Shown: positions 34,440-45,660 of the stretch, one piece after another
Position numbering within the stretch: position 1 is the stretch's first letter
How the letters are laid out: each line of letters starts with the position of its first letter
Assembly: GCA_035610365.1 (NCBI GenBank)
Contig: CM069432.1
Span: 107,403,529-107,467,528, forward strand
Reading direction: 5' to 3'
Origin: Aquatica leii
Lineage: Eukaryota > Arthropoda > Insecta > Coleoptera > Lampyridae
Length of the DNA stretch: 64,000 nucleotides
Program-made: the position numbers and the translations under genes
The notes under the pieces: generated by a model
Seen by the model: only the letters and a program-made list of their open reading frames with translations
Databases searched by the model: none
Told to the model about the DNA's origin: nothing

Positions 34440-35560
34440 ATATAAATCTAATTTTTATATAGTGTGTTTTATCATACATCTATATACAGTGCGTACTGTT
34501 TATATAAATGTAACAAACTATATTTTATTATTCCTTGTACAAATTTTTTTTTAATTACATTAACCTTAAATTTTTTGTGGGCTATCGATAGTTTGGTGAA
34601 AGATTACTCTTGTAGTGAGTTTCAAATGATTTATTCACTACACTACATAAAAATGGTAGTGTTTGTATATAGTTTCTGTATATTTAAATCACCTACACAC
34701 ATAGTATATCATAAATATTGCATTACAAAAGGATGTCCTATTCATATATTGTTCAAATTGTAATTCAAATTCAAATCGCGATTTGGGGTTGAAATTGATG
34801 CAGCTTAAAAATTTAAAAGAAAGAAACTACAGTTCCCTAAAAACTAATGTAGTCTGTGGTGGCTTAAAAATTTTCATATTGGAATGACATTATAAATTAA
34901 TGATTATAACTTAGAGCAAAGTCAATCCTTTTCTTTTGAAGTATGCTGCAATTTTAAAAAAATATTAAACAATAAAAAAAGCTAGCCCATAGATTAATTT
35001 TAATTAAGAATTAGAAAAGCTTTACAAGCTATAAGGGGTCTTAACTAAAAAATGTCCTTTCCAAATTTTAGCAAACATTTTGATTATTTAAAAAAAGTTA
35101 GGGAATCATCCTCTAATTAATAAAATTTTATCCCATTCGGATACTATACCTTCTTGCACTCGTTGAAGCACAATTAGTTATAAATACTTGACATAAATGT
35201 GGATTGCTTTTTTAGATAATCGATATTTTTTAATGAATGAAAAGTTGCCTCAACTAGTATGATGAATTTGCTAAAGAATTATTCCATATTTTTTGATACA
35301 AAATTTGTATATGTATGTGTTTTTAAGCGGATTTTGCATAAATAAATAAATAAATAACATTACAAAAAAACTTTTTTTATTGCGCAATTCTTGCCAAAAA
35401 CGTTGACTTTTTCAACTTGGGACGCTTAATATAAGTATCACAAATTTCTTTCACATAGTATCTTAAGGGCAATATGGCTTCAATTCTACTGTCTCAACGA
35501 GTGTTACTAAGAAATTTTACTGTCAGTCTGGGTAAGTACTTCTTTAAAATGCTCCAGCGG
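34440..35560. other. E4 interior, AT-rich, no gene
   Basis: The open frames at 34354-34554 and 34464-34763 overlap in different frames and recall no family. A TATAAAT box follows the last left-end motif at about 34440. Confidence 0.4.
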
Positions 35561-35700
35561 TAAGATGTCACTGAAAACAAGTTATACATCGAGTTATACA
35601 TTTCTTGAATGTTACTTAGAAAGTCTTAGAATAGGGCAGCAAGATTTAATGAATGGTTGCCACATGGACGACCGTCCCAAACGGTACAAAAAAGACCTGA

Positions 35701-35960
35701 CTAATAAGATCTATTTTTATTTTTTTTTTGAACTCCAACATGCTTTTCTTTTATATTGGAGTCATCGTCATAACTCTGGCTTCTTATGTGCTTTAACGGG
35801 ATATTCCGATCACGTAATTCATTAAGCAGTGCCTCTGTTAGACCTTCACCTGTTGTACCTGTAACTGGCACTGTCATAAAGAATTTAGACTCTTTTTGCA
35901 TTTAAGCATCATGTGCTACCATAAGAAAGAATTTCGTTTCTTGCTTTAACTATTATTTGA
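35701..35960 (-). pseudogene. Fragment of a ZMYM1-like/hAT-type transposase
   Basis: On the minus strand: FFMTVPVTGTTGEGLTEAL, then LRDRNIPLKHIRSQSYDDDSN and KEKHVGVQ. This matches the stretch preceding GQSYDNASNMSGKYxGLQ in ZMYM1-like, DUF4371/hAT-derived proteins, with the Asn after SYD replaced by Asp. An upstream stop (after VAHDA) and a downstream loss of similarity bound the fragment. Only about 85 codons remain. Confidence 0.5.
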
Positions 35961-36194
35961 GTAATTACGACAAAATCTTTTACTTAACCAATAAAGTTGT
36001 TTATTTAACTAATTACAAACAAAAAAACTCTTTAATTTTACAGAATCAATTCACTGGAACGAAATTGACTGTTTCTATCTGTACCCCCACATCTCCCTGC
36101 GAACATGCGCGGATTTATTTTTATTCTGATTAATTTTAACAAATCTTACTACCAACTTCATTTGTACGGTATGGCTTAAATGTGGGTACAATCA

Positions 36195-36405
36195 AGCAGT
36201 ACTTGAGTTATATTTCATATATTTGAGTATTGAGTACACGAGTACTGAGTTCAAAAAGTAATTGAGTACAAATGTACTGAACAAAGTATAAGTACAATAT
36301 ACTTGATTACAAATTGACTCAGAATGAATGAGTAGAAATTACAAATTTACTCAAGGCGAATGAGTACAAGTTAATATACTTGAGTACTAACGTAATCTAA
36401 ATTCG
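36195..36405. repeat. Region of repeated ACTTGAGTA/AATGAGTA motifs
   Basis: GTACTTGAGTTA, TTGAGTATTGAGTACACGAG, TAATTGAGTACAAATGTACT, AATGAGTAGAAATTAC, AATGAGTACAAGTT, ACTTGAGTACTAACG: an irregular array of GAGTA units. Dense GAGTAC motifs of this kind are seen near the ends of some hAT elements, which fits the hAT-type fragment just upstream. No TIR found. Confidence 0.4.
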
Positions 36406-36489
36406 TGAGTTTTGTTGTACGAATACAATTACGTCAACCATGCCTTAATGAAGTCAAATAGATGTAGCGCCAATTTTGTGTTTCTTTAG

Positions 36490-36605
36490 GGACCATCCAT
36501 AAATTACGTTACAGGAATATTATAATTTTTGGAGACCTCCTGTCCTTGTCACTGGTGGTCACATTGTGTGACCTTCTCGCCTTGGTGTGACGTCACATAT
36601 TTTGC
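36490..36605 (+). repeat. Terminal part of a common arthropod repeat (CCATCCATAAATTACGT)
   Basis: GGACCATCCATAAATTACGT at about 36491, followed by GACCTCCTGTCC and GTGTGACGTCACATATTT. The opening is shared by transposon termini seen in many insect genomes. No matching right end in the window, so it is a fragment. Superfamily left open. Confidence 0.45.
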
Positions 36606-37125
36606 TTTTTCACAATTAGAAATTATTGATTTAAAACAGCAAACCGTCATATAAAATAATAAGATCAGAAACAAAGAGGTCCAAACATTTCAGCAATATT
36701 TTATAAATATTACTTATTAGAAAGCATGTGTACAGACCTTATTGTTTGATTTGTATTTATAAAATAGTCAGTAATAGTAAAATAAAATAAAATCATAAAC
36801 ACTGAACCTTTTTTTATAATTCTGTAGCCTACTATAAATAAAATACCCATTCTCATCTCAATTTGTAATCGTCACAATAATTATTGTATGACAATTTTAA
36901 TCAACATTAATTTAAAATTTTAAATAATTAATCATAAAGTGATTAGCCTTTAAAAAAGTTAAAACTGCCAGCAAATTCTTTAAAAAAGACTATATAATTA
37001 GCTTTTCTTTACTGTTTTATATAATTGTAACTCAAAAAATATTTAACAAACTAAAAACATAAAATTTAAATTTTATGTTTTAATTTGCAGATGTTTCGAA
37101 TCTTTTGTATATGAACATATATTAT
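36606..37125. other. E4 interior, AT-rich, no gene
   Basis: Ends in a TA run (about 37118-37140) that forms the left flank of the next element. Confidence 0.4.
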
Positions 37126-37186
37126 ATATATATATATATAAGGGTGTTAATAAATAGTAGATTACATACCGAGGCGGAAAGTATTC

Positions 37187-37262
37187 CATTTCTGTCGAGA
37201 GAACTATAGTTTACCGAGAGGCATAGCCTCGAGGTGAACTAGTTCTCGAGACAAATGGAACA
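37187..37262. repeat. Long hairpin near the left end of E5
   Basis: TTCCATTTCTGTCGAGAGAA pairs across to TTCTCGAGACAAATGGAA, and ACCGAGAGGC pairs with GCCTCGAGGT, with an ATA loop. About 36 bases per arm with few interruptions. It is GC-richer than its surroundings. Confidence 0.6.
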
Positions 37263-37486
37263 TTTTTGCTAAGGTTTGTATACAATTTTATTCACAATCA
37301 GTTACTAAATACAATAAATAGCATAAAACTAATAAAAAATGAATGAAAACCTACTTCCAAAATATTATCGTTTATTTCGGTAAAATATTAACACATAATA
37401 GGCACTTCACAATTGACATGTACGTATTTAATTTATGATTGTCATTTTATCAAATTAGTTAAAACAAAACACACACAAATTACAGG

Positions 37487-37610
37487 TTCGGAAAGTGTAC
37501 ATTACTGACCGTGAGGTTTCATTACATACTCGTTTTTTAACCATGGAAACCGCTCACTTACCAACCTTTAAGAGGTTCGGAAAACTGTAAGTTACTAACT
37601 GAGTGTGAAT
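37487..37610. repeat. Direct repeat of GGTTCGGAAA unit
   Basis: GGTTCGGAAAGTGTACATTA (37487) and GGTTCGGAAAACTGTAAGTT (37575) are about 88 bp apart, upstream of the inner inverted repeat of E5. Possibly a duplicated transposase binding site (inference). Confidence 0.45.
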
Positions 37611-37673
37611 AAAAACTTTACACACTTTAGCAGATGATAGTAGAGATGAAAACAAGGAAAAATTCTAATACAC

Positions 37674-38742
37674 TTAGGTCCAAAACTCATTGGTTTTCGA
37701 GATAGAGCTTTTACAAAAAAAAACTTGCTCTAAACAAAATTGCAGCCGTCGTCGAAGAGACTCACGCACTTGATGGTAAACACCTAGAGTCCTTAGTTGT
37801 TGGTAGGCGTCTACAATTCGTTGCCAAAGTTCATCTTCTGTGTTCACTTCAATGGCGTAATCAAGATCTTTTAAGTACCCCCAAACAAAAGTATCTAAGG
37901 GCGTTAGATCAGGAGATCTTGGTCCATCTGTTTTCGAACCGTTCATTTAAATAGTTTCTTACTATACGCAAAAAGTGGGTTGGAGCTCCATCATGCATAA
38001 AATACATGTTTATAATAACATCTAATGGCGCATCCTCCAGTAGATCGTTCAAATTGTCACGTAAAAAGTTTAGGTAGGATTGACCATTCTACCAATTTAG
38101 CAAACGAAATGGTCCAATTAAACAATCACCCACCATGCCTACCCAAACATTTATCGAAAATCCAAATTGATGATTTCTAACATGAATTACGTGTGGATTT
38201 TCATCTGACCATTCGTCCATATTGTGAAAATTGAAAACTCCATCACGAGTAAAACAGGCTTCGTCTGTAAACAGAATGTTTCCAAGAAAATTTGGATTTA
38301 TGTTACATTCATGTACCAGCCATTGGGAAAATTGGATACGCGGACGGTAGTCCGTCTCTCTCCGTAGATGATGACCCTTTTGTAAGTGATACGGATGAAG
38401 TAATTGTTCTTTAAGGGCCTGTCAAACAGATACATGATTGACGCCGACAGCTCTACTTATTCGCCTGGTACTCACATGAGGATCATTATCTACAGCTTGC
38501 AAAATAATGTCTTCGGTGTTTGGCGTACGTACTCTACGAAGTCTGCCACTGTCTGATTTTGGCGGCTTAAAACAACCTGTTTCTCTTAACCTACGGTCGA
38601 CTTCTTGAAAAGTTGGATGAGATGGAATATGCCTCAAAGGATATCTCTGCTGATAAATTCGTCTAGTTTCTCGAGAATTTTGATGAGCTTCGCCATAACA
38701 TAACTGCATATCGGCGTACTCCGCACATGTAAATTGAACCAT
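37674..38742 (-). pseudogene. Mariner/IS630-like transposase with two stops and one frameshift
   Basis: Starts at ATG 38742 (MVQFTCAEYADMQL). N-terminal helix-turn-helix region (RRIYQQRYPLRHIPSHPTF), second helix-turn-helix (VSTRRISRAVGVNHVSV), then a TGA near 38420. The catalytic domain reads FTDEACFTRDG (first Asp), DEWSDENPH, LLNW-TAG-NGQSYLNFL (stop near 38097), YFMHDGAPTHF (second Asp), a frameshift near 37935, then SPDLTPLDTFVWG (third Asp or its partner), ending at the stop before 37674. Conceptual length about 355 residues, normal for the group. Few lesions and all DDD residues present make it the youngest transposase here. Confidence 0.85.
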
Positions 38743-39099
38743 TGCAAAAATAAAACTAACTTAAATAGCAATAAGTAATTTCACCGTTACACTTGTTACA
38801 AAATGTTGATTGACATGTATTCTGCGATTGTTCGTTTATCGCAGATAACGCGATATCGCATTCATAAGAGGTGTAAATAAAAATTTCATATTTCGAAAAC
38901 CAATGACTATTGGACCTAAGTGTATTAGAATTTTTTTCTTGTTTTCATCTCTACTTATCACCTGCTGTGTGTAAAGTTTTTTTATTAACACTTTCATCCA
39001 ACCTCCTAAAAGAAGGGATCATTAATTTGATCAAATTTTAAAATTATCACCTACCAGGAGGCGAACCGTTCTATTTTATTAACACCCTGTATATATATA

Positions 39100-41900
39100 A
39101 ATTTCAATTAATTTTTGATTGCATTGCAAAATAAAGTCACATGCTGTCAACTGTTAATATTTTTTCTTTTTTTTATAATTTTCATTTTCAGTAATCGATT
39201 TTATTCAACTACTATCAATTTGTATTACTGTATTCAGAATTAAGGTAGGTAGTAATATAATGCGAATGTATCATATAAACATCTTTGTAAACAATTAAAT
39301 ACAGACGAAATCACAGCGGCGGCGGCTTTTCTCAAAGTTTCAAAGGCAATACTAGGGCCGACGCGTGATGCCATAAGTACAGCGAGTGTGAATTCGCCCG
39401 GCCGCAGATGTGTCAAAAAGTGATACAAAAAAATGTCAACCTTATAATAATATTTTAAAGTATTTCCTTTCGAGTTTAGACAATGCTTTAGATTTATACC
39501 TGTGACGCGACGAAGCCCCTTATGCACAAGCATATAAATTAATTTGAAGATTCTTAGTATTTATTATTATTTAAAAATAATATTGTTTACATTGTAAATT
39601 TGGTAATTTATCACCGCGTATAGTCGGGAATTGTTATCTATTAAATGGTTGATCCGATTTAAAGTAAACAAGTAATAAGATACACACTGTTAAAAATTAA
39701 AGGTACTTAATGTGCATAAGTTTAAAAAATATTTCCACGCTCGTTGAGCAAACCATAATTTAATAAGAAAGTGTTATAAATGATGAATAATTGCAAAATT
39801 GAATAAAAATAAATTTAATTAAATCAAATCAGTTTTGTAATACGAAGTAATAAGAGACTCTTCCTATATGATCTCTAATTGGTAATAAAAACATACCCAA
39901 AAATATGATATCGTACACGGTATAATTTTCAGTATAAATAATTTTAGCAGTGCTCAAAATTTCATGAAGTAGGTACGTGACTATAAAGTAATTTTAAATT
40001 TGGTATCAGATACGACTGTGTTTATAGTATATACTGACTCAGTATAAGCCTTGTGTATAAGTTAACTAATGGCTTAAAGATAAATGCGGCAAATGACAAC
40101 TTAATTTAAGTGCATGTATGTATATATCAACGATAATATGTAGTTATTTTTAATAAAAACCTATATAATTATCGTTACAATAGAAATTTTATTATCCGCA
40201 AAGCAAGTAAAAACGTAAAGCGCATACATATTTTAAGCTGCAAGTAATAAACGATATAAAATTTAAAACGTTGCAAAAAAAATGCAAAAAGGCAAATTCA
40301 TGAACTACCATAATTTAAAACGAGTCTCTGGTCTAAACAGAACTGGGTGTTGGGAATCAAATTTCTACAAATAGCAATTTAACATTCTTATTTATTTAGA
40401 TGCGGCATTTAGTTATCACGGCTATCACAGTTGTTATTATTTTATTTTGCGTTTCAGAAGAAACGACGCATGCAATTTTTTGTGGTAGCTGCTGTCTTAC
40501 ATTCAATGTACATATATCTAAACGTTTTCTTTTTTTCTAAACCGCAATCAGAATTATTTCAGACGTCATCGTGAAAAACATCATTTTTATGTAATTATTT
40601 TGAAGAAAAAAAATAGAAAAATGTGGATAACTAAATTCGTAAAAATCAAAAAATTATGATTAACTACATATTGTGTACTCTACATATAATATATACATTT
40701 GTAATTTTTTTTATTGCATTTTGTTTTTGATATAACATTGTCAAGTGTTGGTCGGTACTTCTTGGAAATTCATCATATGATTTCAACAAACACTTGAAAT
40801 AAACAAGTATATTCATTTCCAAAACTATTTATTTTTTCTCTAATTGTATCAAGCATGATTAAAACTTTTTATCATTTTTAAAGCTGACTAGTTTTTACAA
40901 CGGGATGATAACATTGTCTTTTTCTTAAAGATGTTTTTGCACTCCGTGAGAAATAACTTTTTTTGTGGGCGTGCACTGTATTCTTGCATAATTCATAATC
41001 AAAGACAAAAGTTCTATTTTAAACGTATGTAAGGAAGAAGAAAGTGTACGTGTTATATCATATTTTACTACGCTTTATAATCATAAGATACATTTTTCTG
41101 ATTTGCAAACAAGTTGTAGTAGCAAGATTTCGGTGTAATCAAAAACAAATTTAGATTTGTTATGTAAGCTGATCTTAACAATGTCACGTTTAGATGTTCT
41201 AAAAAGATAAAATGACGATATGATGAATTCGTATATCTATTTCTCAGTCACAAAAAACGGAAAAATTTTAAATGGAATCAGTTCTTCAAAATAATATAAC
41301 AACAAAATAACCAAATAATTTAAACAATCATATTAGTTATTAGTGCCTAAGTCATGATGTCTAAATTCAAACAATTTACGATTTGCCTTGTACCTACTAT
41401 TGATTAAACATTTCTCAAATTCTTTTATATATAATGGTCAAATACTAACTTGATTTATAATTCTATTTATTAATAATTGTGCGAAACTAGACTAAAACTA
41501 TGTAACTGAAATATGTATATAGTTAAAAAAATTAAACACATCTATGTGAAAAGAACATTTTCCTGCTTTCAATATGACAATTACAAATACTAAGTTTAAA
41601 AATAAAACGCAACGGTACAAAAAATTCGAATTAAAAATAAAAATGTAAATTTTTAAAACAAAAAAAAAATATTCCAAGGAATGGCAGAGTTAGAGCAACA
41701 ATTGGACAACTACGTTAAAAATATGGTAGAATGAGGTTGCCAAAAAAAAACAATCTAAAACATCATTTAATCCCAATATGATAATAATGATGATAGCTGA
41801 CAGCTGCTAGTATTCATATTTTAGCGCCAACTGTGCACATTTCAGCTTAAAAATAGCAGAAAATTAAAAATAAGCATGTAATAGCGAAGGCTTCTACGAC
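39100..41900. other. E4 interior, AT-rich, with one GC-richer island
   Basis: 39300-39520 is distinctly GC- and CpG-richer (GCGGCGGCGGC, GGGCCGACGCGTGATG, GAATTCGCCCGGCCGC). The minus frame at 39240-39533 covers it, but I recognise nothing in the protein. The rest is AT-rich without gene or repeat. Confidence 0.4.
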
Positions 41901-42060
41901 CGGAGTCTATACTAAGATAGGAACGTCTTCCGGGTTTGGACCGTGTCAATGTTGTAACCGAAGTTGCCAACGTTTCGCCCACTTTCGTAAGGGGCTTCAT
42001 CAGGGCGTGAGAGAAATCGAAGAACTCAAACAAGCAACCGAAATCTAACTAAACACTTCT
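41875..42060 (-). repeat. Repeat carrying a second-family hammerhead
   Basis: On the minus strand: TCTCTCACGCCCTGATGAAG, CCTTACGAAAGTGGGCGAAA, then CGTTGGCAACTTCGGTTACA. A related 3' half occurs at 33400-33425. The minus open frame at 41842-42033 is an accident of this repeat. Probably the terminal repeat of another PLE or retrozyme-like family. Confidence 0.5.
41966..42006 (-). ncRNA. Hammerhead ribozyme motif, second family, intact core
   Basis: GCC-CTGATGA, stem II GCCC/GGGC with loop, GAAAC-GTT, then GGC closing stem I. All invariant core bases (CUGAUGA, GAAA) are present, the cleavage triplet is GUU (allowed as UH), and helix III is again ACGU. Stem II differs completely from the PLE copies, so it is an independent family. 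Confidence 0.7.
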
Positions 42061-42729
42061 TAAAAGTTAGGTAATCAACTTGTGAACCAAGCCAGATTCT
42101 AAACTCAGAAAAGGTAAGAAAGAAAACGATAATAATCTTATCTTAGTATAAAAATAAGCATTTATGCACTAGTAAAGTCAATAAACAATCATTGTGCACT
42201 TTTCTTTAAAGAGGTGCCACTGTGCAAAATAGCTAAACATTCTGCCTTTTTGGCACGATTGTGCACCTAAGAACAGCACTGATTACGATGCGAACAATTT
42301 TAATAGAACAGATGTAAACACTTACTATTTTGATCTTTAAAAAGATAAGGTTAAAAGAAGTTTTTACTATCAAAAGTTTATAACGTTGATGAGATGGGAG
42401 CCACGACCGTTCAAAGGATAAAAACAAATTAATATACTGATTTCAGCTGAAGGAGAAACATTGTTTACTGCAGTAATATGTATAAACGCTGCAATGTTTA
42501 TGAACCTCCGTGTTAGCATGAAATCTCAGTTTCTAAATATAGCAACTTTAGAAACATTTGTTGTTGTTTGTCAGTCAAGACGCTAAGTGCAAATTAACAT
42601 ACACACAAAATATTAGTCTAATTGAAATTCGGTTTTTTTTTATTTGCTAGATGCTGCACAACAAACTTCGATTAGGAATTTGAGAAAATGAGAACGCATC
42701 GGCTACATTGACATGTCTTTACAAATGAT

Positions 42730-43691
42730 ATGTTTTGCGTAGTTGAACCTATTAATATTCTAAAAGTTACAGAAAAGGACGATGTAACTGAATCTACCAC
42801 TGAATTACTGAAGCATGCCAAAACTTTACTTTCTTCTATTTCTAGGATGCAAGTTATTCAAACAACTTTGGAAAAAGATGAATCAAACTCACTGTATTTT
42901 TCTTTAAAAGCAGTTTGGCAATTCGACTTTATCTAACGAAGAGTACTAGAAATAGAACTACTAACTACTAGGACACGCATATGTAAAACAGCAGCAGTCA
43001 TAACCTGCACACTCTATAAAATCAAATTAAATAATAATTTGAAAAACAAAACGAAAAAGAAAACAATCATAAAAATAAAATTGGTTCAAAAAATTTTAAA
43101 GGAAAAGCAAATAAAAGTTAAAGTTATTACAAATGATAAGAACAGTTTATCGAATGACGTTAAATGTGCTACGAACATGTCAAACGTCAAAACACGATCG
43201 TTAGTGTAGTTACGTAATGAGGAAAAAGCTCTAGTGTTGCAAATGAGAGTAAAATCCACATTAAACTAAATGTTAAAAATCAATTATTATATTAGAACTA
43301 TTATGCGACAAGTGGCAAAGCCATTTAAACTTTGAAATGCAGTTAACATTGAAAAAAACGACTTTAAAGTTAATATCAAATTTGACAAATTGTTTAATAA
43401 TTGTACGACCAACATTATATTTCTGGTGATTTTAATTTTTTGTTTTTAGAAAACAAAAAAAATTTACAAAAGCAACAAAAAATAATTACTCTCGTCAAAA
43501 ATTTGATAGCATAAAATTAGTTATGCTATGCTTTACTGTCGACGCTTGTTACGTAAATTACGATCATTGTTGTCCTACATACTCAAAAATTAGAAAAAGA
43601 GATGAGTGGTTCAGATGCGACAAGTGCAAGAAATGATTGTACGAAACTTGTGCAAACATGAATGAACAAGTCGATATTTTTAAATGCGATT
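42730..43691 (+). pseudogene. Possible pogo-like transposase C-terminus with PHD-like finger
   Basis: A weak reading from 42730 (MFCVVEPINILKVTEKDDVT) is followed by a lysine-rich stretch and then by HCCPTYSKIRKRDEWFRCDKCKK-TGA-LYETCANM ending FKCD-TAG at 43691. The Cys spacing and DEW-RC--CK-W-HE-C pattern match the PHD-like zinc finger at the C-terminus of many insect pogo/jerky-type transposases. Here the Trp codon is TGA and the His is Tyr. The upstream part is too decayed to place. Confidence 0.4.
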
Positions 43692-45330
43692 AGATATTGT
43701 CAGTAAATTCACTGTTTAAGTTTTTGTCTGTCGTTATTCAGGTGTTTTCTTCTATACATGTGCCTTTTTTTAGTTACTTAAGTCTCTATCCCAATTTAAA
43801 AATATATAATTCCAGTTTTATTAAGGTGTCGATAAAACAATCAACAATAATAATGTATAACTATTCAAAAATCTCTAAATTATAACTATGCAAAATTTTG
43901 TAATGCTGCTACAATTAAAAGTATGTAGTTAATTTTTTTATTTAAATTTTAAGTATTTTTGGATTACTGTACTCAAACTACGTCTATAACGGTAAAGTAG
44001 TTTATCCTCATGTTTGTTAGGTTGTAATTAGTATTAGATCTTGTCTTCCTTAGGAGAGGCAATAAAAACCACTCTAAACTATTTTTATGGCTACGTTTCG
44101 TGTCTCTAGTGTTCACGTCTATAACCTAAAACAATTTGCTTTTTGAAGGCGACTTTTCGTGACGTTCACGCCTAGAAAAACAAAAACGTAGTGTGTCCAG
44201 ATATATATTTTATGAATAACATACTATAATTACTTGTTAAAAATAATACAGTAAAATAAGTGACACGAAACGTCGCTGAATGATGCACCTCCTCATTGAA
44301 AACTGAGATTCTAAAGTCATACTATGTTATGAATAAATCCGGAAGTAACGAAAATAACTTGCTAATATATACCTAACAAAGAATATTTTGGATAAAAGTT
44401 TAGTGGTCTCTAGAAATATTTTTTTTACAGAATAAGTCAATATTTTTGCAAATTAACTGAATATGTTATTTTAAATGAAAAACATTTTTACACGTTGTCA
44501 TAAAACAAAAGTCTTTTAATGTTAGTTTAGTGGATCGTGAATGAACACATTTTTTAGGTGTTTTCTTCTAGTAAGTTTTTCTCTGTGATTATTTTTTCAA
44601 TGGATTTTATTTTGTATTTTATATTTATTATATAGAATTTTGAATTTTTGCCAGACGTCCACTTGTAGCTTTATTGATGTTACTTTAAACTTCAATTAAC
44701 AAAAATAAAAATATTTTAGATTTCAATGAGCCCCACTGATAATTTTAACTTTTACTTGGGAAACAAAATAAGTTCTATTTAGAGTATGTTCACACTTTAC
44801 ATAGTTAGATTTATAGTCATTTTTAGAGATAAACTACTTAGAAAAAAGTTTGGAATAGGTACATTTGTGAAAACAATTTTTACTCTGATCATATGATTTG
44901 CGTTGGAGTTCAGTTATGTCATGTTTTGTTCTGCAACACGAACCAAAGATATTCATATCAGATATGATATGATACAACGCTTAGAAAAATAAATTGTATA
45001 AATTCTATTTTCGTAAATAACGTCAGGAAATTCAAAATAAAACGAAAAAAATTGAAAAATCTATTGTGATATGTGATCAAACTGTAACTCCGCCTACGAC
45101 TGTTGATATCCGCGCAAGTGATAAATACACAAATACGATACTGTCTTCTCAGAACGCATAAAACTGATATCGTTACTGGAAAGAAATCTACCTAACATTC
45201 GTCTTTTTATTATTCAGTACAAATACAGAAATATGAGATTAGTTATTTTCTTCAACGCCGCTTATTAAAATGTTTATGTTATTTGTATGAAATCTTATCA
45301 GTGGAGTAATGTTATCACTTTTAAACAACG
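43692..45330. other. E4 interior, AT-rich, no gene
   Basis: At 44090-44290 several GAAACGT/ACGTTTCG pieces occur (CTACGTTTCGTG, GGCGACTTTTCGTGACG, ACGAAACGTCGC) without CUGANGA halves. They are likely remnants of the hammerhead-bearing repeats. Confidence 0.4.
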
Positions 45331-45339
45331 GGCCGGACG

Positions 45340-45660
45340 TATGCTAGTACACAGAAAAAACATCGTTTATAGTGCATAATCATAATTTTGTTTTATGTTA
45401 TCAATTTTCTTCTTAGGTTTGTTTCGATACATGAATAATCACCTATTATGCATACATTTTTTAGTTGAATTTTTACAATACGCTTGTAAAGTGTGTAAAT
45501 AATTTAATAATATTGTACTCTAAAAATACTTGTCTTGCATATTTAGCTTAATTTTTGCAGTGTTATTTATTTATTCAAGTAGTTTGACTGATCTACACAA
45601 CATGAGCTCATTTCAACATCTGTAACAATTTAGTTTAACTCTTGTGTTATGTGATAACAT
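45340..45660 (-). repeat. Left arm of a 290-bp inverted repeat pair
   Basis: The reverse complement of this stretch matches 51820-52110 at roughly 75-80 percent by eye; shared blocks include AAATAAATAACACTG, GAAACAAACC and AGAAGAAAATTGATAACAT. The pair encloses the DDE_3 relic and the copia element. Confidence 0.65.

Larger units (their letters stand above)
37141..39089 (-). mobile_element. E5: mariner/IS630-like element, nearly readable transposase
   Basis: The left end AGGGTGTTAATAAATAG and the reverse complement of the right end, AGGGTGTTAATAAAATAG, are flanked by TA runs on both sides. Inside these, a second and longer inverted repeat flanks the gene: about 37600-37710 pairs with 38865-38985 (TACACTTAGGTCCAA and AGTAGAGATGAAAACAAG in both). 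Two nested insertions, or one element with complex ends, are both possible. The transposase is on the minus strand. Confidence 0.7.

Noticed and set aside
44090..44290. Hammerheads suggested by several GAAACGT pieces
   Set aside because: No CUGANGA half or stem II accompanies them; noted only as remnants.
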